Part shown: in pieces, positions 1 to 9,284 of the stretch
How the letters are laid out: each line of letters starts with the position of its first letter
Position numbering within the stretch: position 1 is the first letter of the stretch
Assembly: GCA_020152595.1 (NCBI GenBank)
Contig: JAIGNY010000491.1
Location: 62,001-126,000 of the forward strand
Direction: 5' to 3'
From: Chiridota heheva
Lineage: Eukaryota > Echinodermata > Holothuroidea > Apodida > Chiridotidae
Length of the DNA: 64,000 nt
The notes under the pieces: generated by a model
Seen by the model: the letters and a program-made list of their open reading frames with translations, nothing else
What the model was told of the DNA's origin: nothing
Database searches by the model: none
Program-made: the position numbers and the translations under genes

Positions 1-745
1 GGATGCCGTTGGGGCCTTGGAGGATGCCGTCTGGGCCTTGGAGGATGCCGCCTGGGCCTTGGAGGATGCGTCTGGGCCTTGGAGGATGTCGTTGGGGCCT
101 TGAAGGATGCTGTCTGGGCCTTGGAGGATGCTTGGAGGGTGTCGGGGCCTTGGAGGATGCCGTCTGGGCCTTGGAGGATGCCGTCTGGGCCTTGGAGGGT
201 GCTGTCTGGGCCTTGGAGGATGCCGTCTGGGCCTTGGAGGATGCCGTCTGGGCCTTGGAGGGTGCTGTCTGGGCCTTGGAGGATGTCGTCGGGGCCTTGG
301 AGGATGCCGTCTGGGCCTTGGAGGATGCCCCTGGGCCTTGGAGGATGCCCGTCTGGGCCTTGGAGGATGCCGTCTGGGCCTTGGAGGATGCCGTCTGGGC
401 CCTCTGGGCCTTGGAGGGTGCCTGTCTGGGCCTTGGAGGATGCCGTCTGGGCTTTGGAGGATGCCGTCTGGGCCTTGGAGGGTGCTGTCTGGGCCTTGGA
501 GGATGTCGTTGGGGCCTTGGAGGATGTCGTTGGGGCCTTGGAGGATGTCGTTGGGGCCTTGGAGGATGCCGTCTGGGCCTTGGAGGATGCCGTCTGGGCC
601 TTGGAGGGTGCTGTCTGGGCCTTGGAGGATGTCGTTGGGGCCTTGAAGGATGCTGTCGGGGCCTTGGAGGGTGCCGTCTGGGCCTTGGAGGGATGCCGCC
701 TGGGCTTTGGAGGGTGCCTGTCTGGGCCGTCTGGGCCTTGGTCTT
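1..745. repeat. 21-bp GC-rich minisatellite, ~35 copies, runs off the left edge
   Basis: The period is 21 bp with core GATGCCGTCTGGGCCTTGGA. Variants include GTCGTTGGGG and an AGGGTGCTG form. Because 21 is a multiple of 3 and the unit has no stop, all three forward frames stay open and give heptad proteins such as (ALEDAVW)n. Point variants fall evenly across frames and there is no codon-position bias, so I do not call a protein. The array begins before the window. Confidence 0.95.
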
Positions 746-782
746 CCTGGCTTTGGCTCTAGCTGAGAATGCAGAAGTTATC

Positions 783-862
783 CAGGTTTTGGGGAGAAGG
801 ATGGATTTTTGAAGAGAAGTTACAGGTTTTGGGGAGAAGGATGGATTTTGAAGAGACGGAGG
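783..862. repeat. ~41-bp direct repeat, 2 copies
   Basis: CAGGTTTTGGGGAGAAGGAT is followed by GGATTTT and GAAGAGA in both copies. The second copy lacks one T. Too short to say more. Confidence 0.7.
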
Positions 863-1040
863 GCTTCGTTTTTAAGAGAGATTGTTTTCTTGCAATCAAT
901 GAAGAACAGAGGCTTAAAGTTCTTCAGGGTGGAGGAGGAGGTGGGAATAGAGAAAATGGCAATTTCCAGAACCTTGGAAGTGAAATGAGAGATGGGAGAT
1001 TAGATTATGTTAGAAATCGAAAGAGAATGGAGAAGTTGGG

Positions 1041-1097
1041 TAGAGTGCAGTAGGTAGGTAGAGTGCAGTAGGTAGGTAGAGTGCAGTAGGTAGGTAT
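1041..1097. repeat. 18-bp repeat, ~3 copies
   Basis: TAGAGTGCAGTAGGTAGG is repeated three times, directly after the purine-rich stretch at 780-1040. Confidence 0.85.
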
Positions 1098-1524
1098 AAG
1101 TCTGGAATAATGCAATATGTCCCTAAGCAGTAACAACACCACACACCAAATTTAATCAGAATGCAATCATAACTTCCTGAAATATTTAGATGACAGACAA
1201 TCCATTCTAAAACATCCTCACACTCCATCTCTGTCATACAACTACAAATTTGAACCACTTCTTCCTTAATTAAGTAGCAACAAAACCACATGACAAATTG
1301 AATCCAAATCCAATCATCAGTTCTTGAGATACTTGAGAATCAAATTTACCCTCATCAACACATCTGTACCAGATTGAAAACAGGTCCCTAAAACATTTAA
1401 AAACCTCTCAAATGGTTTTCTGGTTGATCAAAAAATACTATCCACTGAGAAGATCACAATATAAGGAAAGGGTCAGATTTGTGCCCAATGTGGAACCACC
1501 TTTTATTTTTGAAACATATTCGGT
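1098..1524. other. AT-rich non-coding spacer
   Basis: No convincing exon, RNA gene or repeat family was recognised. The short minus-strand reading frame at 1010-1291 has no domain and overlaps the 18-bp repeat. Confidence 0.5.
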
Positions 1525-2750
1525 ACCATCAAACCTTTTAACCCCAACATGAATGACATGTATGGCCTGTAAACTTACCATCAAACCTTTTAACCCCAAC
1601 ATAAATGACATGTATGGCCTGTAAACTTACCATCAAACCTTTTAACCCCAACATGAATGACATGTATGGCCTGTAAACTTACCATTAAACCTTTTAACCC
1701 CAACATGAATGACATGTATGGCCTGTAAACTTACCATTAAACCTTTTAACCCCAACATGAATGACATGTATGGCCTGTAAACTTACCATTAAACCTTTTA
1801 ACCCCAACATGAATGACATGTATGGCCTGTAAACTTACCATCAAACCTTTTAACCCCAACATGAATGACATGTATGGCCTGTAAACTTACCATCAAACCT
1901 TTTAACCCCAACATGAATGACATGTATGGCCTGTAAACTTACCATCAAACCTTTTAACCCCAACATGAATGACATGTATGGCCTGTAAACTTACCATTAA
2001 ACCTTTTAACCCCAACATGAATGACATGTATGGCCTGTAAACTTACCATTAAACCTTTAACCCCAACATGACATGTTGGCCTGTAAACTTACCATCAAAC
2101 CTTTTAACCCCAACATGAATGACATGTATGGCCTGTAAACTTACCATCAAACCTTTTAACCCCAACATGAATGACTTGTATGGCCTGTAAACTTACCATT
2201 AAACCTTTTAACCCCAACATGAATGACATGTATGGCCTGTAAACTTACCATTAAACCTTTTAACCCCAACATGAATGACATGTATGGCCTGTAAACTTAC
2301 CATTAAACCTTTTAACCCCAACATGAATGACATGTATGGCCTGTAAACTTACCATCAAACCTTTTAACCCCAACATGAATGACATGTATGGCCTGTAAAC
2401 TTACCATTAAACCTTTTAACCCCAACATGACATGTTGGCCTGTAAACTTACCATCAAACCTTTTAACCCCAACATGAATGACATGTATGGCCTGTAAACT
2501 TACCATCAAACCTTTTAACCCCAACATGAATGACATGTATGGCCTGTAAACTTACCATCAAACCTTTTAACCCCAACATGACATGTTGGCCTGTAAACTT
2601 ACCATCAAACCTTTTAACCCCAACATGAATGACATGTATGGCCTGTAAACTTACCATCAAACCTTTTAACCCCAACATGAATGACTTGTATGGCCTGTAA
2701 ACTTACCATTAAACCTTTTAACCCCAACATGAATGACATGTATGGCCTGT
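1525..2750. repeat. 52-bp satellite, left block, ~24 copies
   Basis: The unit starts ACCATCAAACCTTTTAACCC, continues through CAACATGAATGACATGTATG and ends GCCTGTAAACTT. Shortened units (around 2070, 2430 and 2580) lose several bases and form the perfect palindrome CCAACATGACATGTTGG. On the minus strand each unit carries ATG|GTAAGTTTACAG|GCC, a consensus 5' splice hexamer directly followed by an acceptor-like TTTACAG. The array is interrupted at 2751 by a LINE and resumes at 4009. Confidence 0.95.
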
Positions 2751-4008
2751 TTGTTTGTTTGTTTGTTTGATGAGGTCTTAACGGCACCACGACAACGAAG
2801 GTCAAATTGTGCCTGAGAGGTCAGATCATTTTAGAGGTAGTAAGGAAAGAGACCAGGGGGAGAATGAGAGTAATTCAAGAACAAAAGCCAGAAAGCTGTG
2901 ATCGAGAGAGGTGCATGGGTAAAACAAAAACAAAGTAGAGAGGGGGTGGAAGAGGAGAATTAAATATGGTTGTAGAGGGTGGCATGCTGAAGGAAGGAGA
3001 TTATTTTATCTGGAGGATTTTTCTGGAAGAACTCAGCAATTGAGTTGTGGGGAGCGAGGGAAGCTCTGGGAAGGTTGTACAGGGGGCAAGCAAGGAGAAC
3101 GTGTTGGATTGTGAGGATGCAGTGGCAATTGTTACAGAGGGGTTGGGGGGAACCAACAAGGAGGTGGGAGTGAGTGAGGTGGGTGTGACCAATTCCAAGA
3201 CAGGTAATATGAACGTTGTCGATACGAGAAAGGTTGTTGATGGTGGATTTGATCGGGATTGTGGGCTGGATGACATGGAGTTTGTTATCAATTTGGAAGT
3301 TCCATAAGGTTTGCCAGCGGTCACGAACAAGAGAAGCGATAAGCGGTTTGATGTCAGAGAGGGTTTTGGGAAAAGGGGAAGGGAGGAGGTTAGGGGCAAG
3401 CTTAGCGGCTGTATCAGCCCTGTCATTGCCAGGGATGCCAACATGGCTGGGTATCCAGAAGAAAAGAACACTTTTCCTGCAGAGGGTGGGAGAAAAGAGT
3501 TTCGGAGGAGGAGGTGGCAGGTGAGGTTATCCCATTTAAGATTGAGTAATGAAGTAAGAACAGCCTTTGAGTCAGAGAAAATGGCAAAGTGACTAAGAGG
3601 AGAGTACTCAATAAAGTTGAGGGCGAGGAGAATGGCCTTAGCCTCGGCTGAAAAGATGGATGAGTAGTCAGGAAGTCTGCTACTGAGGGTGATGTCTTGG
3701 ATGATGGCAGCAGCAGCTGTCTTGTTGCCTTCCTTGGAGCCATCAGTATAGATGGAGGTGTAATTTGAGAGTTGGTCTTTGATTTGCTTGTGGAGATTGA
3801 TGAAGAGGTGAGGGTGAGTTTGAGTTTTGTTATAAGTGGAGAGGTCTAGGTGGACAGAAGGGAGGGGGGTGGCCCAAGGAGGAAAAGTGGGCCAGGAGTA
3901 GGTGCCGAGAGTGGCGGGGTTGATGCCAAGTTAAAAGAGGTCTGATTTAATGCGTAAGCTGAAGGGAGGCGATAGGGTTTTAGTCCTATCAAAGAGGGAG
4001 GAGAAATT
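2751..4008 (-). mobile_element. 5'-truncated I-like LINE fragment (RNase H plus C-terminal region), inserted in the 52-bp satellite
   Basis: Read on the minus strand from 4008 downward: the segment FSTLFDRTKTLSPPFSLRIKSD, then an RNase H domain with IYTDGSK (~3750), SAEAKAI (~3640) and FSDSKAV (~3570), the Asp/Glu/Asp catalytic positions. Next comes a degraded PSHVGIPGND block (~3440) and a C-terminal Cys/His region. The 3' end is a (CAAA)n tail, seen as (GTTT)n at 2751-2768. The six bases GCCTGT flank both sides (2745-2750 and 4009-4014), consistent with a target-site duplication. RT and endonuclease are missing. Frameshifts break the reading frame, so the copy is dead. An RNase H downstream of RT is known in the I group of LINEs (I, Nimb and relatives). 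Confidence 0.88.
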
Positions 4009-4415
4009 GCCTGTAAACTTACCATCAAACCTTTTAACCCCAACATGAATGACATGTATGGCCTGTAAACTTACCATTAAACCTTTTAACCCCAACATGA
4101 ATGACATGTATGGCCTGTAAACTTACCATTAAACCTTTTAACCCCAACATGACATGTTGGCCTGTAAACTTACCATCAAACCTTTTAACCCCAACATGAA
4201 TGACATGTATGGCCTGTAAACTTACCATTAAACCTTTTAACCCCAACATGACATGTTGGCCTGTAAACTTACCATCAAACCTTTTAACCCCAACATGAAT
4301 GACATGTATGGCCTGTAAACTTACCATTAAACCTTTTAACCCCAACATGACATGTTGGCCTGTAAACTTACCATCAAACCTTTTAACCCCAACATGACAT
4401 GTTGGCCTGTAAACT
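4009..4415. repeat. 52-bp satellite, right block, ~8 copies
   Basis: Same unit as 1525-2750, resuming after the LINE at the point in the unit where the left block stopped. The shortened palindromic form CCAACATGACATGTTGG is more frequent here (around 4145, 4247, 4347 and 4395). Confidence 0.95.
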
Positions 4416-5515
4416 CCATGTTACCAGATTCTACCAGTGATTGAAAAAGTTAACAAAGCTTTTAATCATAATACAAATGATAACATATCCAAAACACATG
4501 TTTATTTATAAATCAAAGCAAACAAAAAATAAATACAAACCACACTAAGGGAAATAAAGAAACCCTGGTTAGTAACTAAATAAATCACTGTATTGAGAAC
4601 AAAATTGGATATTATATAACATTCTAGATTAAAATGTCACTAAAATCTGGCAAACTTTAAGAATGAGTTGCTTGTATTTAATATCAATCAAATTTAAATG
4701 AACATTGTTCACACATTTAAAGGAATATTCCATGGTTTGTTGTAATATTCCCATGGTTTGTTGTAATATTCCCATGTTTTGTTGTAATATTCCCAGGGTT
4801 TGTTGTAATATTCCCAGGGTTTTTTGTAAATTTTATTTAAAAGAACAAAATTTTAGAGCCAATTTATTACAAAACTCAGGTTGATATCATATTCTGTTCA
4901 GGAGATAAAGATTTTTAAGGATTTCCCAATTGCATTTTAAAGTTTTTGTACAGTATGATGAATTCGTGTTTGATGATGTCATAGAGGCAATTTCATTGCA
5001 AATGTTTAAGTATTTCTTTGAACGTTAATTGGTTGTTTCTGTATGATTAGAAACAATTTTCCGAAAGTTATTGAAGTAGGGTATACTTGGCAATGTATAT
5101 AAATACTTAACTTTCATCAATTTATTTTTCTAGCAAGTTTTAGTAATAAAAAAGAATGACAGATTTCAATGAAATACATCAACTTTGTGGGAGAATGTGT
5201 TGCTGTGATGTCATACTGAGCCTTTACCTAATCGTTTGTTGGCATTTTTTGTGAACTTTAAAATTTGAATATCTCATGGCAGAAATAAGATAACATGATT
5301 TTTGTACTATTTTTTTTCTCTAAAATTGTTCTCTTTCTTATGAAAGGTTACAAAAAAACATAGGAATATTCCTTTAAATAGGTAATTTAATTTCCCTACT
5401 GACTGACTGGGTGGATCTTAATGTGCTATATAAAGTTCTGCAGGAAACAGTGGCGTAGCTAGGATTTCCATATTGGTAGGGAAAGTAACAGATAAACAGA
5501 CAGGATACAAAATAT
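4416..5515. other. AT-rich non-coding spacer with one small array
   Basis: No exon was recognised. It contains the 21-bp repeat at 4724-4822. The rest is AT-rich with long A and T runs. GGAATATTCC-type motifs occur at ~4722 and ~5362. Confidence 0.5.
4724..4822. repeat. 21-bp repeat, ~5 copies
   Basis: The core is GGTTTGTTGTAATATTCCCA plus one base. Copies differ at one or two positions. Confidence 0.85.
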
Positions 5516-5811
5516 GGCCCCTGTCGAAGGACAGTACTAATTGGCCCCTGTCGAAGGACGGTACTAATTGGCCCCTGTCCAAGGACGGTACTAATTGGCC
5601 CTGTCGAAGGATGGTACTAATTGGCCCTGTCAAAGGACGGTACTAATTGGCCCCTGACGAGGGACAGTACTAATTGGCCCCTGTCGAAGGACGGTACTAA
5701 TTGGCCCCTGTCGAAGGACGGTACTAATTGGCCCCTGTCGAAGGACGGTACTAATTGGCCCCTGTCGAAGGACGGTACTAATTGGCCCCTGTCGGAGGAC
5801 GGTACTAATTA
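5516..5811. repeat. 27-bp minisatellite, ~11 copies
   Basis: The unit reads CTAATTGGCCCCTGTCGAAG followed by GACGGTA. The period is a multiple of three, so forward frames stay open as a repeated SKDGTNWPL nonapeptide. This is treated as an artefact of the period. Confidence 0.93.
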
Positions 5812-8206
5812 GGAACCGATAACAATTAAATATTGAGGATTATTTGGCTACGTCACTAGCAGGAAATGTTTAAAACACCAAAGTTGGTCCGGAAATTAGT
5901 TTATTCTCGTTTTGTGAGGATAAGATGAACTGTTTTCCTGTAGTTATAATAAAATAAGTTATGGGTAATCAATAAAAGATCAATCTTGGACAAAACTCGT
6001 TGAAACTTCATGAAGCTACTCTTCTATTGTAAATCATTCCACATTTAAAAATCAGAAATGCTGGAAATTTTTCTGTTGCTTCTTCAATCTCTACTCTTTC
6101 AATTGTAATTAATATTCTAGAATTTTAAGAGCATTTTCATAATTTCATTGATGCCGCCAATGTCCCCATCTTCTACCTCACTATATTAATCGTCCTCCCC
6201 ACCCCCTCCCCCACCCATCCCCCTCCCCATTCAATGTTGGCCATTGTTACTGTTTTTCCTGGAAATGATGTTAAGAAAGATATGAATTCAACATTGAAAG
6301 GGGGGAGGGGGTGGGGATTACAATTCTCAAAAAGCTTTAGTGTTCCAACAGCTTGCATTATTTCTCGATAGCAAATGTGTTTTGAGTGTCTAGAGAAAAA
6401 TTTGCGATATAAATTTAAGAGACAATAAGTTATATGATGAATAAGAATAGACCTGGGGATTGGAATAATTAATAGGTCAATGGAAACTATTTTATGTGTT
6501 TTGGAAGGTTGCAAATACCTGAGAATTTGTGCGCTTTTCGGGGATTGAATGAAGAAAAATGAATGACGATAAAAGACTGGTTAATCTATGTATACGTATA
6601 AAAGCTATTAAATAGATAAACATCGAGGAAATAAAAGGGAATGTCATTGACCCTCATATAATCGACAAGATTCGAACCCTTGACAGGATTCAAACCCATG
6701 ACAGAATTCGAACCCATGACAGGATTCGAACCTATGACAGGATTCGAACCCATGACAGGATTCGAACCCATGTTCTAATGATTTCAAATCCATCCTATTT
6801 CCCTAGGCCCACCACGACGCTCGCAACATGGGATTGAAAAAATGCCATCCATTCTTGAAATGGAATAGGAGAAAGAATGGTAGAGCTGCGAATTATGTCA
6901 AATCTTTATGCAAATCAACACAAGTAAAGTCGTTTTATCAATTTATTTCTTAGTTTCTACAATAAAAAGAAGCGTGCTGAAATGGTCTACCATTGTTTTT
7001 CTTAGTTTAAATCTTCAATACAATTTTCCCTGACTTTTAGGGTAGACCGTGGAGGTCTTTCATATTAAAATAATGTACAAAAATGATCCCCTATCTTACT
7101 TCAACGTTTTTACCAATACCCCCACCCCTCCCCTTCCCTCTTAATATTGTCTGACCAATTTGATGTGAAATTGACCAGTTTGAAGCAGAAATAACAGATT
7201 TTGGACATAAAATGCAATGCTTTTCATGAACCTACTTTTCTATTGTATATTATTCCAGATAAGAAATCACAAACGCTGGAAATCCCACCACGGGCTACCC
7301 CCCTGACCCCTACCGACCCATGGTCTCCAACGCATGGGTTAGGTTTAGGTTTAGGCTGAATGCTTCGCTCGCAAGGGCCCCCACCAAACTTACATCATTG
7401 ATTGAACATTTGTAAATCATCAACACTGTCTTCTTTGTAGGTCTTTTCAAACCTCTTTTAACAACTTTAGTAGCTTGATGTAATTTTTCGGACATTATCA
7501 TATTTTTCAAGATGCTTCCTGTTCCCCTATCCTACTTCAATGTATTTTCCAATACCACCCCCTCCCTCTCCCCTTCCTTTCCCCACCAGGTCCATTTTTG
7601 ATTAACACTGCATGACAAATTTGATGGGAAATGGACCAAACAGATTTTGAGCATAACTTTCCTATTTGTATTTTACTTTTTACAAAATAAGCACAAATTT
7701 TCTTCAAGAATATTATGGGATTTTCTCAGACAATCTTGAAAAAAACTAGTTGAAACACTCAGTAAAAATATGTGATGTTTTTCATTGAAGTTACTTTTCT
7801 ATTGTAAATTATTCCACATTTAGAAATTACGAATGCTGGATATTTTTTCTGTTGCTTCATCAATCTCTCCTCTTTCAATTGTAATTAATATTTTAGAAAT
7901 TTAAAGGCATTTTTATAATTTCATTGACGCCACCCCTGCCCTACTTCACTATAATTGTCCTCCCCTCCCCTTCCCCCTTCTCAATTTATGTTGGCTTTTG
8001 TTACTGTTTTTCCTGGAAATGACGTTAAGAAAGATATAAATTTAACATTGAAAAGGGGGGAGGGGGTGGGGATTACAATTCTTGGAAAAAATATGGAAGA
8101 AACATTAACACTATAACATATGTAGTTCTCAAAAAGCTGAAGTGTTCCAACAGTTTTGTCCAACATTGTAGGTTTTGAGGTGCAAATTCTCCCGTATCAT
8201 TTTTGA
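5812..8206. other. Non-coding stretch containing duplicated dispersed-repeat segments
   Basis: Segments at ~6000-6350 and ~7780-8165 are diverged direct copies. Both contain TTCTATTGTAAAT, a C-rich tract, TTTTTCCTGGAAATGA and a GGGGGGAGGGGGTGGGGATT run. A partial third copy lies at ~7225-7285. Segments ~7060-7200 and ~7510-7650 are also related to each other. Indels between copies, C/G-rich low complexity and lack of a shared long frame argue against coding. The 18-bp array at 6664-6773 lies in the middle. Confidence 0.7.
6664..6773. repeat. 18-bp minisatellite, ~6 copies
   Basis: The unit is CCCATGACAGGATTCGAA, with the left copies more diverged. Confidence 0.9.
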
Positions 8207-8775
8207 GCTTTGTGGCACCTTAATAACTTTGGAGTTTTGTGGCACCTCTATAACTATGAGTTCTGTGGCACCTCTATATCTTTGAGTTTTGTGGCACCTC
8301 TATAACTTTAAGTTTTGTGGCACCTCTATAACTTTGAGTTTTGTGGCAGCTCTAACTATGAGTTTTGTGGCACCTCTATAACTTTGAGTTTTGTGGCACC
8401 TCTATAATTATGAGTTTTGTGGCACCACTATATCTTTGAGTTTTGTGGCACCTCTATAACTTTAAGTTTTGTGGCACCTCTATAACTTTGGAGTTTTGTG
8501 GCACCTCTATAACTATGAGTTCTGTGGCACCTCTATATCTTTGAGTTTTGTGGCACCTCTATAACTTTAAGTTTTGTGGCACCTCTATAACTTTGAGTTT
8601 TGTGGCAGCTCTAACTATGAGTTTTGTGGCACCTCTATAACTTTGAGTTTTGTGGCACCTCTATAATTATGAGTTTTGTGGCACCACTATAACTTTGAGT
8701 TGTGGCACCTCTATAATTATGAGTTTTGTGGCACCTCTATAACTTTTGAGTTTTGTGCACCTCTACAACTTTGCC
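8207..8775. repeat. 26-bp minisatellite, ~22 copies, with a 259-bp higher-order repeat
   Basis: The unit core is GAGTTTTGTGGCACCTCTAT plus AACTTT. Positions ~8231-8440 and ~8490-8700 carry the same ordered series of variants (GAGTTCTG, ATATCTTT, TTTAAG, GCAGCTCTAACT, CACCACTAT). This shows a recent duplication of about ten units at once. Confidence 0.95.
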
Positions 8776-9284
8776 ATAATATGAATTGCAACAATTACCA
8801 ACAGCTCAGTCTTCTGTCAATGTATTTTTACTTAATCTATGTTTTGATTCATTTTAGTTATTTTTAAAAAATCAGGGGATCCATCCCATATACAAGCTGG
8901 GTCCCCCAACCATCCCCTATTTTGTATTAACCACTGTAAGTATACTTGTAATTTAAATAATGGTTGCACAACAAAAGAATTCCTATTATCTATTTCTACA
9001 CTTAACAGTTTTTAAGATGTCAGATAAATCTTCTTGGACAGAAGAAAGTTTGAATGACTTAACTTTATCATAAGGCACTTCCATCATCGATAGAATATGC
9101 ATAGAACTCACAGGAGGGTTGCATCATACCATCACAAATCATCTAAAGCTTTTTACAAATGGAAGGTTACTAAGGAAAACACATTTCTAATATCTCAAAA
9201 TCTGATGGAAGTTATTTTCACTTTCAATGAATCACAATGGGTTAGCAAATCTAACCTGGATATTAGACTGCCAGGATTTCCTGT
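8776..9284. other. Non-coding spacer between arrays
   Basis: A reading frame at 9097-9300 on the plus strand runs into the following array and has no recognisable domain. It contains no convincing splice structure. Nothing else was seen. Confidence 0.4.

Noticed and set aside
3-812. 269-codon open frame of ALEDAVW heptads on the plus strand
   Set aside because: The 21-bp period keeps all three forward frames open; variants show no preference for silent positions, and there is no signal or splice context.
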